Shown one piece after another: positions 23,173-31,530 of a DNA stretch of 64,000 bases. Location of the stretch: contig NZ_CP126269.1 in NCBI RefSeq assembly GCF_003234445.2, positions 1,426,001 to 1,490,000 of the forward strand. The letters run 5' to 3'. This stretch comes from Curtobacterium sp. MCLR17_036. Lineage in GTDB: Bacteria; Actinomycetota; Actinomycetes; Actinomycetales; Microbacteriaceae. Positions within the stretch are counted from its first letter, which is position 1; every line of letters begins with the position of its first letter. Under the pieces are notes generated by a model. It was not told the origin of the DNA. It was given only the letters and a program-made list of their open reading frames with translations, and did not search any database. Position numbers and translations under genes: made by a program.

Positions 23173-25305
23173 CTACCCGAGCAGCTCCGGGCGCTGCCAG
23201 TCCTCGTCGAGCACGTGCTGCCCGAGGAACGCGAACACCGTCTCGTACCAGACCACGGCGTGCTGCGGCTGGAGCACCCAGTGGTTCTCGTCCGGGAAGT
23301 AGAGGAACCGGTGCGGCATCGTGCCGTCCGCTGCGGCGTGGTGCTCGGCGAGCTCCGACCAGAGCCGCAGACCCTCGCCGATCGGCACCCGGTAGTCGCG
23401 GTCCCCGTGGATCACGAGCATCGGTGACGTGATGTCCGCCACGAAGCGGTGCGGGTCGTTCGCCGCGATGCCGTCCGCGTCGAAGATCGACGACCAGTAG
23501 TGCGACGAGTCCGTCGTGCCGTTGAACTGGTCGAGCGCCCACAGGCTGGCGTGGGTGACGACCGCCCGGAACCGGTCGGTGTGCCCGGCGACCCAGTTCG
23601 CCATGTAGCCCCCGAACGACCCGCCCATCGCGGCCGTGCGAGTCTCGTCGATGTCCGCCCGGGCCTCCACGACGTCGGTGATCGCCATGAGGTCGGTGTA
23701 CGGCGCCTGCCCCCACGCGTTCCACCCGCGGTTCACGAAGTCGAGGCCGTACCCCGTGGACAGCGCCGGGTCCGGCAGCAGCACCGCGTACCCGCGTGCC
23801 GCCGCCAGCATCGGGTTCCACCGCCACGACCACTGGTTCCACGAGTTGAGCGGGCCGCCGTGGATCCAGAGCAGCAACGGGTGCGGCCCGTCGCCCTCCG
23901 GCACGACGAGCCACCCGCGCACGCGCGCCCCGTCGGCCGCGGTCGTCTCGACCTCTTCCAGGCGGGCGGGGACCTCCGGCAGGGGCGCCGGCGTCGCGAG
24001 CGGGGTCACCGTGCCGTCGCCGTCGATGCGGACGGGGTGCAGCGGCGCCGCCCAGGAGGCCCGCAGCGCCACGACCGTGCCCGTCGCCTCCGCCACGCAC
24101 AGGCTCGAGTACGCCCAGTCGTCGTGCGTCAGCTGCTCGACGGCGCCGCCGTCGAGCGGGATGCGGAACACGGGTGCCCGACCGTCCTGGTCGGCGACGG
24201 CGAGCAGCGCCCGGTCGCCGTGCTCGAAGACGAGCTGGGCGGGCCAGCGGTCCCAGTCGGTGGCGATGCGTCGCGCGTCGGACCCGTCGATCGAGGCGAC
24301 CCAGACCTCCTGCTGGTTCGCGCCGGCCGGGGTCGAGCGGACCGTCCGCACCCACGCGACGGTGCGGCCGTCGTGGCTGAGGGCGGGCATCTCGTGGTCG
24401 ACACCGTCGTCGCCGAACAGGGTGGTGCGCGTCCCGGTGGTCAGGTCGTGCGCCACGATCGTGGAGCGGTCACCGCGGGCTTCCCGCACGCCCACCGCGG
24501 CGACGAGCACGGTCCCGTCCGGGGTCAGCGCGCCGCTGACGTGGTCGAGCGACCGACCGGGAGCGGGCGTGCGGTCGGTCAGGCGGGGCAGGCCGGCGGT
24601 CGCGGTGCTGTCGGTGCGGCTGCTGTCGGTGCGGCTGCTGTCCTCGCTGGTGGCAGGGCCCGTGCTGGCCTCGGCGCTCGTCGTCGCGGCGGTGTCGGCG
24701 CCGAGATCGAGGGTGAGGACGTGGGTCTGGTCCGGCCCGAGGTCGTGGTCCCAGTACCGGACCGGGTAGGTCTCGTGCAGGATCGCCCGGACCTTCTTGT
24801 CCGTGCGGGCCTTCCGGAGTCCGGCGTCGGCCGAGATCACCGTCTCGGGATCGGTCCCGGCACCGGGCAACAGGTCGGCCGTGACGGCGACGGTGTCGGC
24901 GTCCGCGGCGGTGGCGAGCACGCCGCCGACGCCGCCGGTCAACCGGGTGAGCGGGCGGGCTTCACCGCCGCCGGCCGGCAGGACCCAGAGCTGCGCCGCG
25001 TCGACGTCGGACGCGTCAGCGTCCGGCCGGGCGGACACGAACAACAGGTCCCCGGTGCGGGTGAAGGCGACCCCGCCCTCGCCCTTCGCGGAACGGGTGA
25101 GCCGGACCGGTCCGGCCGTGCGCGACCCGTCGCTCGTCGCGTCGGCATCTGCGGGGACCTGCCACACGGAGCGCCGGTACGCGGTCCGGTCGGGGTCGAG
25201 CGCGCTGACCGTCAGGGCGACCCGCTGGCCGTCCGGACTGATCGCGATCCCGTCGACACGGGGGAGCGCGGTGTACTGGTCGAGGTCCGAGAACGGCGTC
25301 GTCAT
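23173..25305 (-). CDS. S9-family prolyl oligopeptidase
   Basis: A 710-residue serine peptidase with an N-terminal beta-propeller (about 1-440) and a C-terminal alpha/beta hydrolase. The triad is Ser563 in GGSFGGYM, Asp637 in HGDRDYRVP and His675 in DENHWV, the acylaminoacyl-peptidase/DPP-like order. A Ser/Thr-rich low-complexity insert (EDSSRTDSSRTDSTATAG) interrupts the propeller near residue 225. No signal peptide, so cytoplasmic peptide turnover is likely. Its ATG overlaps the stop of the patatin gene (ATGA). Confidence 0.92.
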   Translation of the reverse strand: MTTPFSDLDQYTALPRVDGIAISPDGQRVALTVSALDPDRTAYRRSVWQVPADADATSDGSRTAGPVRLTRSAKGEGGVAFTRTGDLLFVSARPDADASDVDAAQLWVLPAGGGEARPLTRLTGGVGGVLATAADADTVAVTADLLPGAGTDPETVISADAGLRKARTDKKVRAILHETYPVRYWDHDLGPDQTHVLTLDLGADTAATTSAEASTGPATSEDSSRTDSSRTDSTATAGLPRLTDRTPAPGRSLDHVSGALTPDGTVLVAAVGVREARGDRSTIVAHDLTTGTRTTLFGDDGVDHEMPALSHDGRTVAWVRTVRSTPAGANQQEVWVASIDGSDARRIATDWDRWPAQLVFEHGDRALLAVADQDGRAPVFRIPLDGGAVEQLTHDDWAYSSLCVAEATGTVVALRASWAAPLHPVRIDGDGTVTPLATPAPLPEVPARLEEVETTAADGARVRGWLVVPEGDGPHPLLLWIHGGPLNSWNQWSWRWNPMLAAARGYAVLLPDPALSTGYGLDFVNRGWNAWGQAPYTDLMAITDVVEARADIDETRTAAMGGSFGGYMANWVAGHTDRFRAVVTHASLWALDQFNGTTDSSHYWSSIFDADGIAANDPHRFVADITSPMLVIHGDRDYRVPIGEGLRLWSELAEHHAAADGTMPHRFLYFPDENHWVLQPQHAVVWYETVFAFLGQHVLDEDWQRPELLG

Positions 25306-26198
25306 GCGTCCACGCTAGCGAGGTCCTCCGACCAGAAGGCCGCGATCCGCTCGGCGACCGCCGTGCCCTGCGCACGACCGGCGTCCGCCGCGGGTGCCTG
25401 CGTCGAGAGCGCCAGCGAGTTCGTGCCGAACGCCTGCTGCGCCGTGCTGTCGGCGATGACGACCTCGACCGAGCTGCCGCCGGCCCGGAGCGACTCCACC
25501 GCGACGTCGAGCCAGGGTCCGAGCGGGGACGGCCCCTCGGGACCGCAGGCGATGACGAGCACGCGCTCGTGTCCGGCCGCGACGTCGGCGTTCGTGGCGG
25601 AGCGCATGCCGCCGTCGATGTACGGGCGGCCCTGGATCGCGACGGGCGACCAGACGAACGGCACGGAGCAGCTGGCGGCGACCGCGCGCGGCAGGGGGAC
25701 GCCGTCGGCTGCGGTGAGCACCCGGAACGTGCCGTCGGTGGCGTCGATCGCCGTCACCGCGAGCGGGGCGTCCGGCCAGTCGGAGCCGGGCAGGGTCTCG
25801 ACGAAGGTCGCGGTCCGCTCGTCGTCGGTCTGGCCGGCGGTCACCTGCTGCGCGGCCCGGCCGAGTCGGGCGCGGGCGTCCTGGTCGTCGGTCGCGCCCT
25901 GGAGCGCCGCGCCCACGCGTTCCTGCACCGAGCCGGGCTCCACCTGCGTGGGTTCCACGTAGGTGGACGGCAGGGGAGCGTGCTGCTGGTCGTACGCCTG
26001 CTGCACGGCACCGTTCCGGACGAAGGCCCCGACGACGCTGCCGGCACTCGAGCCGACGACGAGGTCCGCGGCACCGAGGTCGACCCCGGCGTCCTGCAGG
26101 GCGGAGAGGACCCCGAGCTCCCAGGCGATCCCGGCGATCCCACCCCCGCCGAGGACGAGGGCTCTGGTTCCGGGCTGGGGCGTCGTGGCGTCGGTCAT
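25302..26198 (-). CDS. patatin-like phospholipase
   Basis: A 298-residue patatin-fold acyl hydrolase. The oxyanion loop is GGGGIAGIAWE (17-27), the nucleophile elbow GSSAG gives Ser51, and the dyad Asp is Asp195 in YIDGGMRS. No signal peptide. Such enzymes release fatty acids from phospholipids or other esters. It is the first gene of a two-gene unit with the S9 peptidase. CAGGA lies upstream of the ATG. Confidence 0.88.
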   Translation of the reverse strand: MTDATTPQPGTRALVLGGGGIAGIAWELGVLSALQDAGVDLGAADLVVGSSAGSVVGAFVRNGAVQQAYDQQHAPLPSTYVEPTQVEPGSVQERVGAALQGATDDQDARARLGRAAQQVTAGQTDDERTATFVETLPGSDWPDAPLAVTAIDATDGTFRVLTAADGVPLPRAVAASCSVPFVWSPVAIQGRPYIDGGMRSATNADVAAGHERVLVIACGPEGPSPLGPWLDVAVESLRAGGSSVEVVIADSTAQQAFGTNSLALSTQAPAADAGRAQGTAVAERIAAFWSEDLASVDA

Positions 26199-26311
26199 GG
26201 GTCCTGCTTACCAGTCCCCGGTGTCCGGGCCGGGCAGCGCGACGCCGTGCTGTGGACACCGTGCCGCACCGTCCGCCTGTGGACAACTCGATCCCCGTCG
26301 GTGGTCGGCCC

Positions 26312-26317
26312 TAGCGT
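26312..26317 (+). promoter_or_regulatory. -10-like hexamer of a leaderless promoter
   Basis: TAGCGT, 6 bases before the ATG at 26324. Confidence 0.5.
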
Positions 26318-26323
26318 CGAGGC

Positions 26324-27151
26324 ATGGGAGCACAACGGGGACGACGCCGGACGCGTCCGGGGCGCATCGGCACGGTGGCGTGGCCGGTCGTGGTGGCGGC
26401 CGCGCCCACGGCTGCCTTCCAGCTGCCGAACCTGTTCGTCGTGCCGGCGGTCCGGCTGTCGCTCGTGGTGTTCGGCCTCGTCGTGCTCGCCGCGGCCGTC
26501 GTCGTGCAGGTCGTGCGCACGCGGCACAGCGACGCTGCCCGGGGCGCGGCAGAGGACAACGCGGCGGCGGTCGAGCTCGAGCAGTCCACGGCCGTGCGGT
26601 ACGCCTTCGGCCAGATCGCCACCCGGCTCGTCCGCTTCACCGAGCTCCCGACGCGTGAGCGGCGCGGTGAGCTGCCCGTCTTCGCCGACCGGGTCGCCGT
26701 GGCCCTCGCCTTCTACCTGCTGCCCAAGGTGCCCGACGTCCGTGCCAACGTGTACCAGCTGTCGGCGGACCTCCGCGCGCTCGAACCGATCGGGCACGGT
26801 GGTGCCGGTGACACCGCCGGGGTGTTCCGCGCGGGGACGCCGTACGGCGACCGCAACCTCGAGTGGGTGCTCGTCGGCGGAGCACCGCGCGTCGTCGGCG
26901 ACCGGGCCGCCGACGTCGACGTCGACGACGACGTGCCCGGCTTCGAGCCGCGGTACACGTCCTACGTGTCCGTGGTGATCCGGTCCGAGGAGTACTCCTT
27001 CGGGATGCTCACCGTCGACTCGCCGGCCCCCGACGCCTTCACCGAGCTCGACGCGAAGGCCATCGCGATGATGGCGTCGTTCATGGCGGTGGCGTTCTCG
27101 TTGACCTACTCGTTCCCGGATCGGGACCGCAATGCAAGGAAAGGCCCGTGA
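26324..27151 (+). CDS. membrane-anchored GAF-like domain protein
   Basis: A 275-residue protein with two N-terminal transmembrane helices (about 17-34 and 42-62) and a short coiled linker (AARGAAEDNAAAVELEQS). A cytoplasmic alpha/beta domain follows (about 85-262) whose end, YTSYVSVVIRSEEYSFGMLT then AFTELDAKAIAMMASFMAVA, has the GAF-domain pattern. There is no kinase or cyclase domain, so it may sense a ligand and signal through a partner. Function not assigned. Confidence 0.65.
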   Translation: MGAQRGRRRTRPGRIGTVAWPVVVAAAPTAAFQLPNLFVVPAVRLSLVVFGLVVLAAAVVVQVVRTRHSDAARGAAEDNAAAVELEQSTAVRYAFGQIATRLVRFTELPTRERRGELPVFADRVAVALAFYLLPKVPDVRANVYQLSADLRALEPIGHGGAGDTAGVFRAGTPYGDRNLEWVLVGGAPRVVGDRAADVDVDDDVPGFEPRYTSYVSVVIRSEEYSFGMLTVDSPAPDAFTELDAKAIAMMASFMAVAFSLTYSFPDRDRNARKGP

Positions 27152-27180
27152 TGCTCACACGCTCTGTCGGACGCTCGACG

Positions 27181-27186
27181 TACGAT
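27181..27186 (+). promoter_or_regulatory. -10-like hexamer of a leaderless promoter
   Basis: TACGAT, 6 bases before the ATG at 27193. Confidence 0.5.
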
Positions 27187-27192
27187 CCCCTC

Positions 27193-27378
27193 ATGACGAC
27201 CGTGAACCCCGCCCCGCTGTCGTTCGGCCGCGCCCGGATCTCCTCACCGAACTGGAACGACGACACCACCGACGCCGACTACGAGGACCTCGACGTCATC
27301 GCCGCCAACCTCGAGCGTGAACGCGCCGCAGCCCGTGACCGGGTCGCCGCCGCCATCGCCGCTCGCCTGGGTCGCTGA
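27193..27378 (+). CDS. small hypothetical protein
   Basis: A 61-residue soluble protein: MTTVNPAPLSFGRARISSPN, an acidic middle (DDTTDADYEDLD) and a C-terminal helix rich in Ala/Arg/Glu (LERERAAARDRVAAAIAARL) that could be a short coiled coil. The ATG is supported by the TACGAT element. A GTG at 27148 would overlap the GAF gene stop (GTGA) and add 15 residues. A terminator hairpin follows. Function unknown. Confidence 0.6.
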   Translation: MTTVNPAPLSFGRARISSPNWNDDTTDADYEDLDVIAANLERERAAARDRVAAAIAARLGR

Positions 27379-27418
27379 CCCTTCCCGCTCCGTCCGTCCT
27401 GACCGACGACCGCACGAC

Positions 27419-27452
27419 GAACGGCACCCGCGCTCCTGCACGGGTGCCGTTC
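27419..27452. terminator. bidirectional terminator
   Basis: Perfect 12-bp stem GAACGGCACCCG / CGGGTGCCGTTC with a 10-base loop, between convergent genes ending at 27378 and 27475. Confidence 0.8.
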
Positions 27453-27474
27453 CTGTCTGCGGGTGCGCGCTCCG

Positions 27475-28506
27475 CTACGAGGCAGGCGCCACGTCGATGA
27501 GGACCTTCCCGACGGTGTCCTGCTCGACGGCGTCGTGGGCCGCGGCGGTCCGTTCCAGGGCGAAGCGGGTCAGCGGGAGCCCGGCATCGGGACCGACCTC
27601 GAGCACGCCGTCGTGGAGCGCCTCGGTGACGTCCTCGGCGGCGGCGGCCAGGGCCTCGTCGCCGATCGTGTAGAGCAGCAGGAACTGGTACCGGGCGTTG
27701 ACGCTCATGTTCGGGCGGATCGGCAGGGTCGCGTCGTCGCCGCCGTTGTTCGCGTAGATCGAGACGACGCCGTGGTTCGCCAGGACGTCGGCGACGAGCG
27801 CGGCGTTCTGCGGGATCGACACCTCGACGACGACGTCGACACCGTCGGGAGCGATCGAGCGGATCTGGTCGGCCGCGTCGTCGTCGCGGTAGTTCACCGT
27901 GTGGTGGGCGCCGGCCGCCGTCGCGAGGGCTGCCTTCTCGTCCGAGCTGATCGTCGAGATGACGGTCGCCCCGGCCCACCGCGCGAGCTGGATCGCGGCG
28001 TGACCCACGGCACCGGCACCGCCGGCCACCAGGACCGTCGTGCCCTCGAGCGCTCCCGGGCCGAGCCGCGCGGGACCGTCCTCGTGGACCGTCAGCGCAC
28101 GGTGTGCGGTCATCGCCGGGACACCGAGCGAGGCGCCGACGTCGAAGCTGGTGCGCTCGGGCAGCCGTACCGCTCGCTCGGCGGGCACGACCGTGTACTC
28201 CTGGGCGGTGCCCGTCGGACGGGACGCAGCGGCCATGAAGAGCCAGACGCGGTCGCCGACGGCGAGTCCCTCGACGCCGGGGCCGACGGCGTCCACGACA
28301 CCGGAGCCGTCCTGGTTCGGGGTGATCTCGGGGAAGGGCAGGCCGTCGCCGTAGGTGCCGCCGGCACGCGCCTTCCAGTCGGTTGGGTTCACACCGGAGA
28401 CGACGACCCGGACGCGGACCTCGCCGGCGCCGGGTTCGGGGACGTCCCGCTCGACGAGTTCGAGGACGCTGCTGTCACCGGGCTTCGTGTAGACGATCGA
28501 TCGCAT
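27475..28506 (-). CDS. zinc-independent MDR oxidoreductase (NADPH:quinone reductase type)
   Basis: A 343-residue medium-chain dehydrogenase/reductase. The GroES-like half opens MRSIVYTKPGDSSVLELVER, and the Rossmann half has VLVAGGAGAVGHAAIQLARW. It lacks the cysteine ligands of zinc alcohol dehydrogenases, so a quinone/enone reductase role is likely. The frame is open upstream, but the ATG at 28506 is the family start. The HxlR gene lies 59 bases upstream on the same strand and the pair may be co-regulated. Confidence 0.85.
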   Translation of the reverse strand: MRSIVYTKPGDSSVLELVERDVPEPGAGEVRVRVVVSGVNPTDWKARAGGTYGDGLPFPEITPNQDGSGVVDAVGPGVEGLAVGDRVWLFMAAASRPTGTAQEYTVVPAERAVRLPERTSFDVGASLGVPAMTAHRALTVHEDGPARLGPGALEGTTVLVAGGAGAVGHAAIQLARWAGATVISTISSDEKAALATAAGAHHTVNYRDDDAADQIRSIAPDGVDVVVEVSIPQNAALVADVLANHGVVSIYANNGGDDATLPIRPNMSVNARYQFLLLYTIGDEALAAAAEDVTEALHDGVLEVGPDAGLPLTRFALERTAAAHDAVEQDTVGKVLIDVAPAS

Positions 28507-28565
28507 GTCCCCAGGCAACCACTCGGCGCCGTCGCGGATTCCGAGCGTCGCGCCGCACCCGGGGG

Positions 28566-28928
28566 TCAGCGCGCGTCGTACGCCACGCGGGACACCGCGA
28601 CGTCGGCCATGTGCGAGGTCGCCCAGTCCTCGAGGGGCTCGAGGACCGTCCGGAGCGACCGCCCGCGCTCGGTCAGTTCGTACTCGACGTGCGGCGGGAT
28701 CTCCGGGTACACGGTGCGGGTGACCAGGCCGTCCCGCTCGAGCGCCCGCAGCGTCTGCGTGAGCATCTTCTGCGAGACGCCCTGCACCCGGTTCGCGATG
28801 GCCGAGTAGCGTGCCGGTCCGTCGGCGAGGCTGCCGATCGTCAGCACGCTCCACCGGTCGCCGATGCGGTCGAGCAGCTGCCGGCTGGGGCAGTCCGCCG
28901 CGTAGGGGGTGTACTCGAGCGCTGACAT
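28566..28928 (-). CDS. HxlR-family transcriptional regulator
   Basis: A 120-residue winged-helix regulator with the HxlR pattern: DRIGDRWSVLTIGSLADGPA, then GVSQKMLTQTLRALERDGLV and the wing EYELTERGRSL. Cys13 near the N terminus is at the position used for redox or electrophile sensing in HypR/YodB-type members. It is divergent from an NAD(P)-binding protein, and the shared 92-base gap contains a palindrome fitting an HxlR operator. GGAGG precedes the ATG. Confidence 0.88.
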   Translation of the reverse strand: MSALEYTPYAADCPSRQLLDRIGDRWSVLTIGSLADGPARYSAIANRVQGVSQKMLTQTLRALERDGLVTRTVYPEIPPHVEYELTERGRSLRTVLEPLEDWATSHMADVAVSRVAYDAR

Positions 28929-28961
28929 GACGTCCTCCGTTACGCACCGCGAGGTGCCTAC

Positions 28962-28978
28962 TTACTCGTAGAGAGTAA
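28962..28978. promoter_or_regulatory. candidate HxlR operator
   Basis: TTACTC-GTAGA-GAGTAA, a 6+6 bp AT-rich palindrome unique in its GC-rich surroundings. It lies a few bases upstream of the TACGGT -10-like element (28984-28989) of the gene at 29021 and upstream of hxlR. Binding here would be expected to block the rightward promoter. Confidence 0.55.
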
Positions 28979-29020
28979 CTCTTGTACGGTGAGCAACACC
29001 AGGTCCACGAAAGGAACACC

Positions 29021-29668
29021 ATGACCAGCATCGTCGTCTTCGGTGGCACCGGCTACGCCGGCTCCGCCATCACCTCCGAGGCCCTCGCGCGCGGCATCGC
29101 CGTCACCGCCGTCGCCCGCGACACGAGCAAGCTCGAGCCGACCGACGGCCTGACCCTCGCGCAGGGCGACGCCTTCGACGCGGACTTCGTCGCCGAGGTC
29201 ACGAAGGGCGCGGACGTCGTCGTCGTCTCGCTGCACGCCGTGCAGGCCGACGGCAGCGAGCTCAAGGACAGGTTCCAGCACTTCGTCGACGCGGCTGCTG
29301 CCGCCGGCGCGCGCCTGGGCATCGTCGGTGGGGCCGGATCGCTCCGCGTCGCCGAGGACGGCCCCCGCCTGTTCGACACCGAGGGCTTCCCGGACGCGTT
29401 CAAGGGCGAGGCGAAGAGCCACGCCCAGGTCCTCGACGCCCTCCGCGCGTCGGACACCGAGGTCGACTGGTTCTACGTGAGCCCGGCCGCGGCCTTCGGC
29501 GGGTACAACCCGGGCGAGCGTCGTGGCACCTACCGCACCACCGACGAGGTCCTGCTCACCGACGCCGAGGGCAACTCGGACATCTCCGGTGCCGACTTCG
29601 CCATCGCCTTCGTCGACGAGATCGAGACGCCGGCGCACCACCGCGCCCGCTTCGGCGTCGCGTACTGA
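29021..29668 (+). CDS. NAD(P)-binding epimerase/reductase-like protein
   Basis: A 215-residue Rossmann protein of the atypical short-chain dehydrogenase (NAD(P)H-binding) type. MTSIVVFGGTGYAGSAITSE carries the dinucleotide loop GGTGYAG. The end (ISGADFAIAFVDEIETPAHH) matches YwnB/flavin-reductase-like relatives. No classical YxxxK is visible. AAAGGAAC precedes the ATG. Its position opposite HxlR suggests induction by reactive electrophiles or oxidants. Confidence 0.82.
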   Translation: MTSIVVFGGTGYAGSAITSEALARGIAVTAVARDTSKLEPTDGLTLAQGDAFDADFVAEVTKGADVVVVSLHAVQADGSELKDRFQHFVDAAAAAGARLGIVGGAGSLRVAEDGPRLFDTEGFPDAFKGEAKSHAQVLDALRASDTEVDWFYVSPAAAFGGYNPGERRGTYRTTDEVLLTDAEGNSDISGADFAIAFVDEIETPAHHRARFGVAY

Positions 29669-29717
29669 GCCGGTTCGCCTCCCGAGCGGGGCACGCGCTG
29701 CACTGCGGTCCGCGTCT

Positions 29718-29777
29718 GCGCCCCGTGGCGGGCGTCGCGCCCGTGTGAGTCGGGGCGCGATGCGCGCACGGGGGTGC
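29718..29777. repeat. long hairpin element, family F copy 1
   Basis: Inner arms GGCGTCGCGCCC (29731-29742) and GGGCGCGATGCG (29753-29764) enclose the loop GTGTGAGTCG; complementarity continues imperfectly outward. It is nearly repeated 144 bases to the right. Confidence 0.85.
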
Positions 29778-29861
29778 GAAGCGCTGGTGCGCGTCCGCGC
29801 CCCGGTGGGGAGGCCCTCGTCGGCTCCGTCTCGTGCCTCGCGTCCGCTGCGGCCTGCGTCC

Positions 29862-29921
29862 GCGCCCCCTGGCGGGCATCGCGCCCGTGTGAGTCGGGGC
29901 GCGATGCCCGTACGGGGGCGC
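29862..29921. repeat. long hairpin element, family F copy 2
   Basis: Inner arms GGCATCGCGCCC (29875-29886) and GGGCGCGATGCC (29897-29908) with the same loop GTGTGAGTCG as copy 1. The full arms are about 25 bases with three mismatches. The surrounding 85-90 bases also match copy 1. No gene is supported in the 378-base gap 29669-30046. Confidence 0.88.
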
Positions 29922-29936
29922 GAAGCGCTGTGCGCC

Positions 29937-30045
<109 letters not shown>

Positions 30046-30046
30046 C

Positions 30047-31369
30047 TCAGTGCGCGACGATCGCCGGCACCGGCACGTGGTGGCGCATCCGCACCGCCAG
30101 GTGCAGGCCGCCCCGACGGGCGAGCACGAGGGCGACGACCGCGGCGGCCACGGCCGGCACGCCGCCGGCGACGACCATGCCGACGTGGGCGCCGAAGTGG
30201 TCGACGACCTGGCCCATGACCGGCCCGCCGATCGCCTGGCCGCCGAGCAGCACGAGGACGTAGAGCGACATCACCCGGCCCCGGATCGCCACGTTCGACG
30301 ACAGCTGCACGAGCGAGTTCGAGGCGGTCATGAACAGCAGCTGGGACATGCCGACGACGACGAGCGCCACGGTGAACGGCGCGATGACCGGGATGGTCCC
30401 CGACACCACGAGCAGCACCCCGGTCCAGAACACCCCGCCGACGATCGTCCGCAGCCGCACGACCGCCCGGCGGGTGGAGAGCAGTGCGCCGGCCAGCGCG
30501 CCGACCGCGACCGCGGAGTTGAACACGCCGTAGCCGGCGGCGCCGACGTCGTAGACCTGGGACGCGAAGGCGGACAGCAGCACGGGCATCGTCAGGGCGA
30601 ACACCGAGAAGAACGCCATGAGCACCACGGGCACGAGGATCGTCGGCTTGTGCAGGGCGTAGCGCAGGCCCTCGACGAGCTGGCCCTTGCCGCGGGGAGC
30701 CGGTGGCGTCCGGTGCAGCTCGGACACGCGCAGGAACCCGAGCGTCACGACGACGGCGACGCAGGCGACCGCGTTCACGCCGAAGGACCAGCCGGCGCCG
30801 ACGGCGACGAGCAGCGCACCGGACAGTGCCGGGCCGATCATGCCGCCGAGCTGGAACACCGACGAGTTGACGCTGATCGCGTTCCGCAGGTGCTGGTGGC
30901 CGACGATCTCGGTGACGAAGACCTGGCGTGCGGGGTTGTCGACGACGGTGACCATGCCGACCAGGAACGCGATGACCCAGATGTGCCAGGCCTCGACGAC
31001 GCCCGTGAGCGTCAGGACGGCGAGCAGTGCGGACAGCACCGCGAAGGCGCCCTGCGTGATCATCATGAGCGCGCGCTTCGAGAACCGGTCGACGAGCACG
31101 CCGCCCAGCAGCCCGAAGAGCAGCATCGGCGCGAACTGGCAGGCGACGGTGATGCCGACCTGCGCGACGGAGCCGGTCAGCTGGAGCACGAGCCAGTCCT
31201 GCGCGATGCGCTGCATCCAGCCGGCCGTCATGGCGACGAGGTTCGTCGCGGTGAACAGCCGGAAGTTCGGCACCGACAGGGCGATGAGGGTGTGTCGCCA
31301 CGGTGGACGCTCGGCGACGACGGGCAGCGGTTCGGTGGGCGGTGGGAGGGTCGTCGGTGACGCGCTCAC
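30047..31369 (-). CDS. MFS exporter (EntS/MFS_3-like)
   Basis: A 440-residue major facilitator with about 11-12 helices. Family marks are MTAGWMQRIAQDWLVLQLTG in helix 1, GGVLVDRFSKRALMM (motif A-like loop 2-3) and NPARQVFVTEIVGHQHLRNA (loop 4-5). This branch includes enterobactin and macrolide exporters, so small-molecule efflux is likely, substrate unknown. The GTG start faces a divergent LysR gene with a palindrome between them. Confidence 0.88.
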   Translation of the reverse strand: MSASPTTLPPPTEPLPVVAERPPWRHTLIALSVPNFRLFTATNLVAMTAGWMQRIAQDWLVLQLTGSVAQVGITVACQFAPMLLFGLLGGVLVDRFSKRALMMITQGAFAVLSALLAVLTLTGVVEAWHIWVIAFLVGMVTVVDNPARQVFVTEIVGHQHLRNAISVNSSVFQLGGMIGPALSGALLVAVGAGWSFGVNAVACVAVVVTLGFLRVSELHRTPPAPRGKGQLVEGLRYALHKPTILVPVVLMAFFSVFALTMPVLLSAFASQVYDVGAAGYGVFNSAVAVGALAGALLSTRRAVVRLRTIVGGVFWTGVLLVVSGTIPVIAPFTVALVVVGMSQLLFMTASNSLVQLSSNVAIRGRVMSLYVLVLLGGQAIGGPVMGQVVDHFGAHVGMVVAGGVPAVAAAVVALVLARRGGLHLAVRMRHHVPVPAIVAH

Positions 31370-31462
31370 GGTGCGGGGTACTCCGGACGTGGTGGTGGGA
31401 CGGGCACCCCGTCGGGGAACGCGGGGTCTGCCCCACCGAAACTACGGGTTCGCGGGTCATTC

Positions 31463-31479
31463 GCCACCCGTATGGTGGC
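31463..31479. promoter_or_regulatory. candidate LysR operator over the LysR promoter
   Basis: GCCACC-CGTAT-GGTGGC overlaps a TATGGT -10-like element (31471-31476) of the LysR gene in the gap to the divergent MFS gene. Its position fits autorepression and control of the exporter. Confidence 0.45.
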
Positions 31480-31530
31480 TATCACTCCATTGCGATGTCG
31501 AATGGGCTCCACCGACGGAAGGCGACCACC

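Noticed and set aside
27148-27378. A GTG start at 27148 for the 61-residue protein, overlapping the GAF gene stop.
   Set aside because: The TACGAT element 6 bases before the ATG at 27193 fits the leaderless pattern better, and the added 15 residues look non-coding; it cannot be fully excluded.
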